DNA of 64,000 nt from Streptomyces sp. LX-29 (GCF_029541745.1 NZ_CP089746.1:4473559-4537558); one strand, 5' to 3'; shown: positions 16,890-24,668, counted from the stretch's first letter. Program-made: numbers and translations. Notes: a model not told the origin generated them from the letters alone.

Positions 16890-17879
16890 ATGACCCGCAC
16901 TCCCGTTACCGTCACCGTCACCGGCGCGGCAGGCCAGATCGGCTACGCGCTGCTCTTCCGCATCGCCTCCGGTCAGCTTCTCGGCGCGGACGTGCCGGTC
17001 AAGCTGCGCCTCCTGGAGATCCCGCAGGGTCTCAAGGCCGCCGAGGGCACCGCCATGGAGCTCGACGACTGCGCGTTCCCGCTGCTGCGCGGCATCGACA
17101 TCACCGACGACCCGAACGTCGGCTTCGAGGGTGCCAACGTCGCCCTGCTGGTCGGCGCCCGCCCGCGCACCAAGGGCATGGAGCGCGGTGACCTGCTGGA
17201 GGCCAACGGCGGCATCTTCAAGCCGCAGGGCAAGGCCATCAACGACCACGCCGCGGACGACATCAAGGTCCTCGTCGTGGGCAACCCGGCCAACACCAAC
17301 GCGCTGATCGCCCAGGCCGCCGCCCCGGACGTACCGGCCGAGCGCTTCACCGCGATGACCCGCCTGGACCACAACCGCGCCGTCTCCCAGCTCGCGCGGA
17401 AGACCGGCTCCGCCGTCTCCGAGATCCGCAAGCTGACGATCTGGGGCAACCACTCCGCCACCCAGTACCCGGACATCTTCCACGCGGAGATCGCGGGCAA
17501 GAACGCCGCCGAGCTCGTCAACGACGAGCAGTGGCTGGCCGACACCTTCATCCCGACCGTCGCCAAGCGCGGTGCGGCGATCATCGAGGCCCGTGGCGCC
17601 TCCTCGGCCGCCTCCGCCGCCAACGCCGCCATCGACCACGTTCACACCTGGGTCAACGGCACCGCCGAGGGCGACTGGGCCTCCATGGGCATCCCGTCGG
17701 ACGGCTCCTACGGCGTCCCGGAGGGCCTGATCTCCTCCTTCCCGGTCACCTGCAAGGACGGCAAGTACGAGATCGTCCAGGGCCTGGAGATCAACGAGTT
17801 CTCCCGCGCCCGCATCGACGCCTCCGTCCAGGAGCTCGTCGAGGAGCGCGACGCGGTGCGCGGCCTGGGCCTCATCTAA
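16890..17879 (+). CDS. mdh: Malate dehydrogenase
   Basis: The 329-aa cytosolic-type MDH oxidises malate to oxaloacetate with NAD in the TCA cycle. The Rossmann motif is VTGAAGQIGYALLFRIASG (residues 8-26). Substrate-binding arginines are in RPRTKGMERGDLL, the Asp partner is in MTRLDHNRA, and the proton-relay His is in IWGNHSATQYPD. A GCAGGAGACC site precedes the ATG. The promoter region holds the same palindrome as icd. A strong hairpin follows, so it is monocistronic. Confidence 0.97.
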   Translation: MTRTPVTVTVTGAAGQIGYALLFRIASGQLLGADVPVKLRLLEIPQGLKAAEGTAMELDDCAFPLLRGIDITDDPNVGFEGANVALLVGARPRTKGMERGDLLEANGGIFKPQGKAINDHAADDIKVLVVGNPANTNALIAQAAAPDVPAERFTAMTRLDHNRAVSQLARKTGSAVSEIRKLTIWGNHSATQYPDIFHAEIAGKNAAELVNDEQWLADTFIPTVAKRGAAIIEARGASSAASAANAAIDHVHTWVNGTAEGDWASMGIPSDGSYGVPEGLISSFPVTCKDGKYEIVQGLEINEFSRARIDASVQELVEERDAVRGLGLI

Positions 17880-17906
17880 GGCCGGCCCACACCCGAGCCC
17901 ATACGC

Positions 17907-17941
17907 GGCCCCGCCCCGGAAGTGCTTTCCGGGGCGGGGCC
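17907..17941 (+). terminator. Terminator of mdh
   Basis: A perfect 15-bp stem GGCCCCGCCCCGGAA (17907-17921) with its complement (17927-17941) and loop GTGCT lies 28 bp after the mdh stop and before the convergent gene ending at 17960, so it may act both ways. Confidence 0.88.
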
Positions 17942-17959
17942 ATTGTGCGTGACCGATGC

Positions 17960-18277
17960 CTATCGCCGGGCGGCGACCTCTTCCAGCGCGGCCCGCAGGA
18001 GCTGACCGATTCGCGTCGCCGCGTCGCGACCACCTTCCTCGCCGGACCCGTGTTCGACCAGGCGTTCGAGTTTGCGAAGGAGTGCCGCGCGGTCGGGCCG
18101 GCGTTGGATGGCGATGTGTACCGCCCACCGCTGGGCGAACGTCTTGAGCGGGCCCAGGCTGCCGCTCCCCTGCGCCTGGGTGGCTGCCCGGCAAAGCGTG
18201 GAGTCGAATTCGTCGAGCTGGTCCGGGGTGAGACGAGCGACGGCGGCACGCAGATCGTCCGGGGTGAGCGGCGGCAT
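17960..18277 (-). CDS. Small helical hypothetical protein
   Basis: From ATG 18277 the protein is 105 aa (MPPLTPDDLRAAVARLTPDQLDEFDSTL...). It is predicted mostly helical and charged, with an FAQRWAVHIAIQRRPDRAALLRKLERLVE core. Similar small proteins of the LTPxDLRAAVARL type are scattered in Streptomyces genomes near XRE/DUF397 genes; I do not know a function. The start is uncertain because no good ribosome site is visible; a longer reading to 18409 is possible but has atypical composition. It opens a lower-G+C accessory stretch after mdh. Confidence 0.68.
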   Translation of the reverse strand: MPPLTPDDLRAAVARLTPDQLDEFDSTLCRAATQAQGSGSLGPLKTFAQRWAVHIAIQRRPDRAALLRKLERLVEHGSGEEGGRDAATRIGQLLRAALEEVAARR

Positions 18278-18530
18278 GGGGATGAGTAGGCCGTTCCGTC
18301 CTTCTGGCTGAGCGTTCAGGTGAAGGCCCCTTCTCGGGAGGGCGCCGCATGTGGTCGCTGACGGTCGCTTGCCTCCTCCGCAGGATAACGCGACCGGGAC
18401 GAGCTTCAAGTGCCCTGCCTAGGCGGCGAGTTGCCCATCGCCAGATGGGGCAGATTGGTTAAGCCCCGCTGGTAGGGGCAAGGGCAGCAGGCGCAGCACA
18501 GCACGTCGAAGCACTCTCCTTGGAGGCGCG

Positions 18531-18674
18531 ATGGCGAACTGTACGAACTGCAGCGGTGCCGGTCGGCACATCTACCAGGATTCGGACGGAGCGATGAAGG
18601 ACGTTCCCTGCTCCGCGTGCCAGGGATCGGGCCAGACTCAGGACCCGCCCGATGACGGCCCTTCGTCGAACTAA
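18531..18674 (+). CDS. CxxC mini-protein, 47 aa
   Basis: A short ORF with a perfect GGAGG site at 18522-18526. It reads MANCTNCSGAGRHIYQDSDG and continues to a second CxxC pair (VPCSACQGSGQTQ). The CxxCxGxG pairs are like half of a DnaJ-type zinc-binding module, so one zinc ion is likely bound. Such proteins may bind nucleic acid or partner proteins; nothing more specific can be said. The similar 71-aa protein starting 53 bp downstream argues that both are real. The 253 bp upstream (18278-18530) hold small hairpins (TGCCCAT with ATGGGGCA, GCCCC with GGGGC) and the promoter; no gene. Confidence 0.78.
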   Translation: MANCTNCSGAGRHIYQDSDGAMKDVPCSACQGSGQTQDPPDDGPSSN

Positions 18675-18727
18675 CTCCGCGACGCTACGGTGGGGTTGAC
18701 ACTCCCAGCCGACAGAGGGGGCACGGA

Positions 18728-18943
18728 ATGAGTGGCTCGAACGGCTCATCGGGGCGGTCCGAGTGGACTGACCCTCGGTATGCGGATCTGGTCCGCTTCT
18801 ACGATCAGAAGAAGCGGGAGGCGTTCCGCAAGGGTGCGCAGCCGTGCTCTGTGTGTGCTGGTCTCGGTGAGATCGTCATGCAGCGCGAGGGTAAGCCGTT
18901 AAGCATCCCGTGCACCTCATGCGGCCCCCGCCGATCGTCGTAG
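18728..18943 (+). CDS. CxxC mini-protein, 71 aa, with a TTA codon
   Basis: ATG 18728 follows GAGGGGGCACGGA. The N-terminal half is Ser/Gly then charged (WTDPRYADLVRFYDQKKREAFRKG). The C-terminal half has CSVCAGLGEI and CTSCGPRR, two CxxC pairs that probably bind one zinc ion. It looks like a longer relative of the upstream 47-aa protein. The leucine in GKPLSIP is TTA (18899-18901), so translation likely needs the bldA tRNA. Function is unknown. It is followed by a convergent hairpin. Confidence 0.8.
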   Translation: MSGSNGSSGRSEWTDPRYADLVRFYDQKKREAFRKGAQPCSVCAGLGEIVMQREGKPLSIPCTSCGPRRSS

Positions 18944-18958
18944 CCGTATTGCCTGTAC

Positions 18959-19003
18959 GAGGCCCCGTCCATGACGCTATCAGCAGCTCGTGAGCGGGGC
19001 CTC
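18959..19003. terminator. Hairpin between the CxxC gene and the DUF397 gene
   Basis: GAGGCCCCG (18959-18967) pairs with CGGGGCCTC (18995-19003) across a 27-base loop between convergent genes (stops at 18943 and 19008). Confidence 0.55.
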
Positions 19004-19007
19004 TACA

Positions 19008-19199
19008 TCAGCCCCGGTGTCGGGCGTCCCGCGCGTACGCGACGAACGCCGCCCACTGGGCGGGGGAGACGGTCAGGGTGGGGCCGGTGCGGTTCTTGGA
19101 GTCGCGTATGTGGACGGCGGCGGGCTCTGTGGCGACCTCTATGCAGTCTTGCCCCCCGCCGCTGTGGCTTGACTTGAACCATGCGAGTTCGACGCTCAT
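19008..19199 (-). CDS. DUF397 protein
   Basis: This 63-aa protein has the full DUF397 pattern: WFKSSHSGGGQDCIEVA, then VHIRDSKNRTGPTLTVSPAQWAAFV. DUF397 proteins are encoded beside XRE/DUF5753 regulators all over Streptomyces and are thought to bind or antagonise them (the AbaA/WhiJ-type systems affecting development and antibiotics). Here it follows its regulator with an ATGA overlap, so they are made together. Cytoplasmic. Confidence 0.93.
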   Translation of the reverse strand: MSVELAWFKSSHSGGGQDCIEVATEPAAVHIRDSKNRTGPTLTVSPAQWAAFVAYARDARHRG

Positions 19200-20017
19200 C
19201 TCTCTCCTGCCAACTCGTGGATGAACTTCATCGAGTCCTCCGGCGTGAGGGCCTGGCTCTGCAGGATTCCATACCGCCGGATGAGCTTATGGACCGTCCG
19301 GCGGTCGGTGATCAGCTTTCCGAAGTGCTGCACTTCGACATAGGCGCACATCTCCCGATCTTGTGGCTCGATCAGCGTGAACGGGCCGTGGAGGCCCGCG
19401 TGGTCTGTCCGCTCTGTCGGCATCACCTGGATGTGCACGTGCCGTGACTGGGCAACCTTCAGCAGATGGTGCAGCTGCTCACGCATCACGTCATGGCCGC
19501 CGATGGGGCGGCGCAGCACGACCTCTTCGAGGAGGAAGCTGAGTGATGGGGACGGTTTGCGAGCGAGCAGCTGTTGTCGTGCGAGCCGCACGGCTACCAA
19601 ACCGTTGATCTCATCGTCGTCGAGGGCTGGCTGCTGGGCGGCATCCGCCGCGTAGGCGTACGCCTCGGTCTGAAGCAACCCGTTGATGAGCAGGTTGCCG
19701 TACACCGACAGCGAGGCCGCCTCGGCCTCCACATCCACATACGGCTGGAACCAGGTCGGGTGTGCCTCCTTCAGGAGTTGCTCGCCGATGGCCGCGAAGA
19801 CGCCCGGCACCTGGAAAGCCTCTTCCATGCGTAGCAGCATCGCTGGCTGCGGCCTGCGCCGCCCCCGCTCGACACTGCGGATCAGCGACTCCGAGTAGCC
19901 CACTGCTGCCCCGAGTTCGGCCCGCGTGAGACCGTCTCTTTCCCGTAGGGCCCTGATCTGAGCCCCGATGATTCGCAGACTCACTGGGGTGTTGTCGTCC
20001 TCGAAGCTCGTGCCCAT
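19196..20017 (-). CDS. XRE-family regulator with DUF5753 domain (WhiJ-like)
   Basis: I take ATG 20017 (MGTSFEDDNTPVSLRIIG, 273 aa) with GGAG eight bases upstream, over the longer reading to 20071. The HTH is at about 17-70 (IRALRERDGLTRAELGAAVGYSESLIRSVERGRRRP). The DUF5753 domain covers the rest (WFQPYVDVEAEAASLSVYGNLLINGLLQTEAYA, HVHIQVMPTERTDHAGLHGPFTLIE). It is paired with DUF397 downstream. Such pairs repress development-linked genes in S. coelicolor; the target here is unknown. The divergent DUF6415 gene is a plausible one. Confidence 0.92.
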   Translation of the reverse strand: MGTSFEDDNTPVSLRIIGAQIRALRERDGLTRAELGAAVGYSESLIRSVERGRRRPQPAMLLRMEEAFQVPGVFAAIGEQLLKEAHPTWFQPYVDVEAEAASLSVYGNLLINGLLQTEAYAYAADAAQQPALDDDEINGLVAVRLARQQLLARKPSPSLSFLLEEVVLRRPIGGHDVMREQLHHLLKVAQSRHVHIQVMPTERTDHAGLHGPFTLIEPQDREMCAYVEVQHFGKLITDRRTVHKLIRRYGILQSQALTPEDSMKFIHELAGER

Positions 20018-20051
20018 GGTGCTACTCCGCCCGTCCCGGCTGTCACAGCGT

Positions 20052-20066
20052 GGGCGTACCACGCCC
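20052..20066. promoter_or_regulatory. Inverted repeat between XRE and DUF6415 genes
   Basis: GGGCGT (20052-20057) and ACGCCC (20061-20066) flank ACC. The element lies 35 bp before the XRE start and 42 bp before the divergent DUF6415 start, a suitable operator place for autoregulation. A TAGATA hexamer at 20081 could be a -10 box for the plus strand. Confidence 0.42.
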
Positions 20067-20107
20067 GTCACTAGAGAACGTAGATACCCCTAGGCCACCG
20101 TCGAGGG

Positions 20108-20467
20108 GTGAATCCAGCAAATCCACTCCATCGAATGCCCGTAGCCACAAAGGAAGTTCGTGCGACCGTCGCCGCCGTGCTCGGTGAGCGCGCCGCGCTC
20201 CCCCGCTTCGAGGAGGTGGAGGAGGCGGTCCTCTTCCTCCGCGGTCACATGATGTTGCTCATCCCCGAGATCGAGGATCTGTCGCGGCTCCGGCCGAAGG
20301 ACGATCTGGTCGTGATCCTCGCGCTGGCGGGCGTGGGGGAGGCGCGGCGGAAGCTGCGGATGAGTCCGGGGCCGGGGCTGGTCTCCGCCGTGGAGCACGC
20401 GAAGCACCTCGCGCGCTCCTGTGACGCGCTGTTGCGCCACTACGAGCTGCTGGTGGAGGAGGCATGA
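20108..20467 (+). CDS. DUF6415 protein
   Basis: From GTG 20108 the protein has 119 aa; ATG 20135 (MPVATKEVRATVAAVLG) is the alternative, and neither has a clear ribosome site. The pattern is that of DUF6415: LPRFEEVEEAVLFLRGHMMLLIPEIEDL, then ALAGVGEARRKLRMSPGPG, then HAKHLARSCDALLRHYELL. The family is labelled natural-product-related in some databases, but no such cluster is here. It is helical, cytoplasmic and often next to XRE/DUF397 genes. Its stop overlaps the next ORF (ATGA). Confidence 0.82.
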   Translation: MNPANPLHRMPVATKEVRATVAAVLGERAALPRFEEVEEAVLFLRGHMMLLIPEIEDLSRLRPKDDLVVILALAGVGEARRKLRMSPGPGLVSAVEHAKHLARSCDALLRHYELLVEEA

Positions 20468-20613
20468 GCTCCCCCTGGTTCCTGGTGAAGCCGGTGCGCC
20501 GCCCGAGGCGGCAGGGGGGTGCGGGGCCGGCCGACCGCCGGGAGGCGTACGCGTGTCTCCTGGTAGCCCTGAGGCGGTTGGAGCAGCGAGCGGACTCCCG
20601 TCGCCCTTTGTGA
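20464..20613 (+). CDS. Coupled 49-aa basic ORF
   Basis: ATG 20464 overlaps the DUF6415 stop and has a perfect GGAGGAGG site. The product (MSSPWFLVKPVRRPRRQGGA, then ADRREAYACLLVALRRLEQR) is basic with one likely helix. I do not recognise it; small ORFs coupled to DUF6415 are common in my experience of such loci. The strong ribosome site and overlap are the only evidence. Confidence 0.6.
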   Translation: MSSPWFLVKPVRRPRRQGGAGPADRREAYACLLVALRRLEQRADSRRPL

Positions 20614-20728
20614 AAATTCTTTCGGCAAGTGTGGTCACACCCGGAGGGAATTCCCGCATACTGAGACTGCGGTTATTTCGGTTAACTCCTCTCACGTGGA
20701 GATGAGTTCGAATTCCTGGGGTGTGCCG

Positions 20729-22363
20729 ATGACCCTGCCCGGACAGCCGATCGCGCCACCGCTTCCCCCACAGCGGCTTTTCCACTCCGAGGCCACTCGA
20801 CTGCTGTGCGCGGGTGTGTATTTCGACGCCGAGTTCCGCCGCCGGGTGGTGGAGGAGCTGGTGGAGCACGAGGAGCGCCCGGTGGCGCCGTCGCTCGGGA
20901 TCGACGCCGTGCCCGTGCTGGCGCACGCGGTGCGGGCGCGGCGGCAGGAGCTGGAGGCGGCGCTGCTGTTGCTGGGGGTCTGGGCGGCCTTCCTGGGGAT
21001 GACCGTCTCGGACTACGGCTGGTTGGGCGTCCTGCGGCCGACCTGGTTCACGCTCTACGCGGTGGTGTGCGTCGCGTTGTGGATGAGCCGGACGGCGACC
21101 GGGCTGGGCGCCTCCGTCTACACGCTGGACCGGGCGATGGTGCGTCAGGCCACCAGTGGGCGCATGAAGATGCTGCTGCCGTTCGGACCGCGGCTGCTGG
21201 CCCTGGGCTACTGGGTGTTCGTGATCTACGTGCTGGTGAACGGCGGCGACGCCTGGGCCGGGCTGGTCTTCCCGCTGCTGCTCGTACTGCCGGTGTGGGT
21301 GCACCGCTCGCGGGTGGCCGCGGTGATGTGCAGGGAGCTGTCCCCGCTCGCCTATCCGCGACGGCCGCGCGCAGCGCTGCCGAGGCTCGACCGCTACCGG
21401 CGGATCGGGGCCGCGATCGACCGCGAGCAGCACGCGCCGCTCACCATCTACGACCCGTTTCGGCCCTTCATCGGCGCCGGGAAGCCGTACGAGCCGTGGT
21501 CGTTCGCGCTGGAGCTCAAGCGGGCGGCCACGGCCGGACCGGCGTCCGAGCCGCTGACCAGCCATGACGTGGTGAGCCTGATCAAGCCGCGGCTGCAGGC
21601 GCTGCGGACCGCGGCCGCAGCCACCAGCCGCGACCGGCTGCGGGCACTGGAGACCGAGGAGTTCGTCTATCTGCCGGTGGGGGCGCCCCGCTCGCACGTC
21701 GGCTACGAGCGGCAGGCCGTCTCGCGACATCTGCGCGACGCGGTGGACGAGGGCGGCGAGGCGCGACGGCACTTCCTGCGGGTCCGGGTCGGGGCGTGGG
21801 ACGAGCAGGTGGTGGTGTCCGTCCTGGTCCGGGTGCACACCCAGGGGGAGATGCTGGTGCTGGAGGTGGCGCCGCACGTGCTGACCCCGGTGCGGCCCGA
21901 GTTCAAGGCGGCCGACGTGATCGCGGCGCGGGGCGAGGCCGATGTGCTGAGGGACGGGGTGCGGGCGCTGTTCGCCGCGCCGGGGGCCACCTTCGCGGCG
22001 GGGGTCTCGGCCGTTCGTACGGTGATCTCGGAGTTCCGGGTCTGGCTGGCCGACCCGCGGCGGGCGCTGCCGGACGGGCCCGCCACCTCGGTGCGCGAGC
22101 TGGGCAGCACCAAGGACGTGTCGCTCTTTCAGGAGATGGACGTCAGCCGCTATGTGAAGACGATTCAGGACCGGATCGCGAGCGGCGTGCGGGAGGCGCT
22201 GCGGGCCAAGGGCTATCAGACCGGTGAGTTCGAGCAGCAGATCATCAACGTCAGCGGCGGCGGTGTGTTCATCGGCTCCATGAGCGGCGGCGCGGTCGCC
22301 ACCGGTGAGCGGGCCACCGCCAAGCACGGGGAGGGCGGACGCGGTGAGCGGAAGGGACGCTGA
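20729..22363 (+). CDS. Membrane protein ending in a glycine-rich GSMSGGAVATG motif
   Basis: I choose ATG 20729 (MTLPGQPIAPPLPPQRLF, 544 aa); GTG 20696 and ATG 20702 are alternatives. Three or four hydrophobic segments lie at about 75-190 (ALLLLGVWAAFLGMTV, WFTLYAVVCVALWM, WVFVIYVLVN, AGLVFPLLLVLPVWV). The rest is a large soluble domain with an HFLRVRVGAWDEQVVVSVLVRVHTQ-type segment. The very end carries VSGGGVFIGSMSGGAVATGERATAKH, a motif repeated twice in the next protein. No family recognised. The upstream 115 bp hold small palindromes (GTGTGGTCACAC, GGGAATTCCC). The next gene overlaps by 20 bp. Confidence 0.8.
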   Translation: MTLPGQPIAPPLPPQRLFHSEATRLLCAGVYFDAEFRRRVVEELVEHEERPVAPSLGIDAVPVLAHAVRARRQELEAALLLLGVWAAFLGMTVSDYGWLGVLRPTWFTLYAVVCVALWMSRTATGLGASVYTLDRAMVRQATSGRMKMLLPFGPRLLALGYWVFVIYVLVNGGDAWAGLVFPLLLVLPVWVHRSRVAAVMCRELSPLAYPRRPRAALPRLDRYRRIGAAIDREQHAPLTIYDPFRPFIGAGKPYEPWSFALELKRAATAGPASEPLTSHDVVSLIKPRLQALRTAAAATSRDRLRALETEEFVYLPVGAPRSHVGYERQAVSRHLRDAVDEGGEARRHFLRVRVGAWDEQVVVSVLVRVHTQGEMLVLEVAPHVLTPVRPEFKAADVIAARGEADVLRDGVRALFAAPGATFAAGVSAVRTVISEFRVWLADPRRALPDGPATSVRELGSTKDVSLFQEMDVSRYVKTIQDRIASGVREALRAKGYQTGEFEQQIINVSGGGVFIGSMSGGAVATGERATAKHGEGGRGERKGR

Positions 22364-22922
22364 GGACGGGCTGGCGGAGGAAGGCCGTACGGGGCGTACG
22401 GGGGAGGAGTTCCCGGCGCCCCGGCCGGCGGGCGGCATCGTCATCGGCACCATGACGGGCGGCGCGGCCGCGGTCGGAGACCGGGCCACGGCCGAGGACC
22501 GCGCCGGGCGGGCCGGTCCGCCTTCGGCTGGTCCGCCCCCGGCCGGTTGGCCCCCGACCGCGGTGCCGCCGGTCGTCCCGGGCGGGATCGGCGTCGGCGC
22601 GATGACGGGCGGGGCGGTCGCCGCCGGGGCCGGGGCGCGCGCCGTGCACGGCACGGAGGGGGCGGCCGAGGTGCCGCCCGAACTGCTCGCGGCCGTGCGC
22701 GCGCTGCGCGAGGAGCTGGCGCCGCTCCCCCCGTCGACGGCGACGGAGGAGGTGGCCGCCGCGCTCGGCGAGGTGGAGGAGGAGCTCGCCGACGGCGCCG
22801 GCGCGGCCGACCGCGAACGGCTGGGGCGGCTGCGCGGGCGACTGGAGGCGGCTGCCACGGCGGTCGGCGGGCTGGCCTCCGCGGTGGCGCTGGCGCAGGC
22901 GATCGGACAGTTCCTGGCCTGA
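22344..22922 (+). CDS. Hypothetical protein with two glycine-rich GxMTGGA motifs and a helical tail
   Basis: GTG 22344 lies inside the end of the preceding gene with a GGAGGG site at usual spacing; 192 aa. Two copies of the motif seen in the upstream protein occur (GGIVIGTMTGGAAAVGDRA near 30-48 and GGIGVGAMTGGAVAAGAGA near 80-98), joined by a Pro-rich linker. From about 110 on it is helical and acidic (PPELLAAVRALREELAPL, VAAALGEVEEELADG), likely coiled coil, ending in an Ala-rich helix. No enzyme motifs. Translational overlap and shared motifs argue that it works with the membrane protein upstream. Confidence 0.78.
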   Translation: MSGRDAEDGLAEEGRTGRTGEEFPAPRPAGGIVIGTMTGGAAAVGDRATAEDRAGRAGPPSAGPPPAGWPPTAVPPVVPGGIGVGAMTGGAVAAGAGARAVHGTEGAAEVPPELLAAVRALREELAPLPPSTATEEVAAALGEVEEELADGAGAADRERLGRLRGRLEAAATAVGGLASAVALAQAIGQFLA

Positions 22923-22967
22923 GGCCGTGGGGAGATCGTGGGGTGACGGGGAGAGGGGTGCGTGGGG

Positions 22968-23825
22968 ATGAGCTACTGGGACCCGGAGCGGCAGCAGTGG
23001 GTGCACGGCGACCTGCCGCCCCCGCCGCCGTTCGCCCCCGGAGAGGGCGGGTTCGCGGAGGGGGCCGGCGATCCGGGCGGCACCGGCGGGCGCGACACCA
23101 CGCGCGCCCTGGTGCTGGCCCTCGTGACGCTCCTGGTCTTCGCCGGGATCGGGGTCGGCATGTGGCTGCTGGTGCGCGACGACGACGAGGAGGACCGGAG
23201 CGGTCCGGGGCCGGTCGTGCCCTCGGCGACCGAGTCCGGTTGGCCGTCCACCACCCCCGAGACCACGTCACCGCCCACGGCGCCGCCGACGACGGACTGG
23301 TCGCTCCCCTCGACGGACTGGCCGACGCCGACGACGGACGAGCCGACTCCGGAGCTGGGCGCCGAGAGCGAGGCGCCGTCCGGCTACACGCGTGTCGAGG
23401 ACCCGGCGGGCTTCACCGTCGATGTGCCGGTCGGCTGGCAGCGCACGTCCAGGTCCGACGGCATCTTCTACACCTCGCCGGACGAGCGCCGGCTGGTGCA
23501 GATCTTCACCCTGGAGGAGCCGGAGGGAACGCCGTACGAGTCCCTGGAGGCGACGGAGTCCCACCTCGCCCAGACGATGGCCGACTCCGGCTACCGGCGC
23601 CTCGGCCTGCGGATGCTCGGCGCCGGGGACGCGGCGGAGCTCCAGTACGCGTACGACCACGCCAGGTTCGGCGCGCGTCGCGTCATCGACCGGGCGTTCA
23701 CCGGTCCTGACGGGGTGCAGTACGCGGTGCTGGTGGCGGGACCGGCCTCGTCCTGGCCGGAGCAGGAGACGATCCAGGAGACGGCCCTGAACGCGTTCTG
23801 CCCCACGGGGTACTGCGGGTCCTGA
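22968..23825 (+). CDS. Single-pass membrane protein with an extracytoplasmic domain
   Basis: ATG 22968 sits nine bases after GAGAGGGG; 285 aa. The N-terminus is WDPERQQWVHGDLPPPPPF, Pro/Gly-rich. A TM helix at about 47-69 is followed by DDDEEDRSG and a Thr/Pro/Ser-rich stalk. The C-terminal 145 residues form an outer domain (GYTRVEDPAGFTVDVPVGWQRTS, FYTSPDERRLVQIFTLEE, SGYRRLGLRML) like the sensory tail of some Streptomyces Ser/Thr kinases, ending in CPTGYC. No kinase is attached. It is 45 bp from the preceding gene and may belong to the same operon. Confidence 0.82.
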   Translation: MSYWDPERQQWVHGDLPPPPPFAPGEGGFAEGAGDPGGTGGRDTTRALVLALVTLLVFAGIGVGMWLLVRDDDEEDRSGPGPVVPSATESGWPSTTPETTSPPTAPPTTDWSLPSTDWPTPTTDEPTPELGAESEAPSGYTRVEDPAGFTVDVPVGWQRTSRSDGIFYTSPDERRLVQIFTLEEPEGTPYESLEATESHLAQTMADSGYRRLGLRMLGAGDAAELQYAYDHARFGARRVIDRAFTGPDGVQYAVLVAGPASSWPEQETIQETALNAFCPTGYCGS

Positions 23826-23832
23826 AGAGTGC

Positions 23833-23869
23833 GGGGGCGCCGCCCAGGGTGTCCCTGGGCGGCGCCCCC
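23833..23869. terminator. Strong bidirectional hairpin
   Basis: A 17-bp perfect stem, GGGGGCGCCGCCCAGGG (23833-23849) and complement (23853-23869), with loop TGT lies between convergent genes (stops at 23825 and 23910). Confidence 0.85.
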
Positions 23870-23909
23870 AGCTCGCGGAACGACGGCCCGCGATCGGCGA
23901 GATCTCGGG

Positions 23910-24668
23910 TCAGGAAGCCTTCTTGGCTTCCTGCTCGACCTGGCTCAGCTCCACCGTCTCGGCCGCCGACGGCTTCTTCGGGGTGAAGTCCTCGTCCCAG
24001 CCGGTGTACAGGATGGTGGCCTTGTCCTTGCCCTTCAGCTCGACCTTGAGCGGGTAGGGCTTGCCCTCGGCGGCGACGTACAGCGTCATGGGGTCACCCT
24101 CGCTGTTCTTGCCCTCGATGGCGACGGCCTTCTTGCCGTCGACCTCGGCGGTCCCACCCTTGGTCCACTTCTGGTCCTGGGACTCGGTGGTGTCCTTCTG
24201 CATCCGCTTGATGTCGCACAGCCCGGCCATGGCCTTCATCGCGGGGTTGGTCGCGGTGTCGTGGATGTACTTGCCCTTGAACTTCTTCTCCACGACGTCA
24301 CCACCCGTCGGAACCATGGCCTGGCCCATCATGCCGGTCGGCTTCATCCAGATGTCGTCGCCGACCTTGATCAGGCTGTAGCCGCCGGACTTGCCCGCGT
24401 CCATCGAGGAGTCGCAGTTGCCCGCCTTGTTCAGCGTGAACTCGGCCGTGGTCTTCTCGCCCTCGGACACGCCCTCGAGCTTGGCCTTCAGCGCCGTCGC
24501 GGACTTCATCGCCTCGCGCGCCTTGTCGGCGATCTCGTTGGCCGAGAGCTTCTCGACGCCGGAGTCGCCGCCCTTGCCGCTGTCCTTGTCGTCGCCGCCG
24601 CAGCCGGTCACGGCGAGCGCCAGTGCCGCACACGCGGCCACGGCCCAAGCCCGGTTCTTGCTCGTCAT
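23910..24668 (-). CDS. Lipoprotein, first of three tandem paralogues
   Basis: A 252-aa lipoprotein: signal peptide MTSKNRAWAVAACAALALAV with lipobox VTGC (Cys about 23), a Gly/Asp-rich spacer, then a domain of about 210 residues (LSANEIADKAREAMKSATALKAKLEGV, YSLIKVGDDIWMKPTG, EGDPMTLYVAAEGKPYPLKVEL). The pattern of helix then beta strands resembles the LppX/LprG-like lipoprotein fold that in mycobacteria binds acyl lipids. That relation is inferred from layout only. Two paralogues follow upstream in tandem, each with its own start and apparently its own promoter. Confidence 0.88.
   Translation of the reverse strand: MTSKNRAWAVAACAALALAVTGCGGDDKDSGKGGDSGVEKLSANEIADKAREAMKSATALKAKLEGVSEGEKTTAEFTLNKAGNCDSSMDAGKSGGYSLIKVGDDIWMKPTGMMGQAMVPTGGDVVEKKFKGKYIHDTATNPAMKAMAGLCDIKRMQKDTTESQDQKWTKGGTAEVDGKKAVAIEGKNSEGDPMTLYVAAEGKPYPLKVELKGKDKATILYTGWDEDFTPKKPSAAETVELSQVEQEAKKAS

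Noticed and set aside
18421..18530. tRNA-like folding
   Set aside because: Small stems exist, but there is no cloverleaf, anticodon arm or T-loop sequence.
20108..20467. Natural-product cluster suggested by the DUF6415 label
   Set aside because: No biosynthetic enzymes are nearby; the family name is only a database label.
17960..20613. Prophage or integrative element
   Set aside because: No integrase, excisionase, att repeats or replication genes are present; only island-like small genes.
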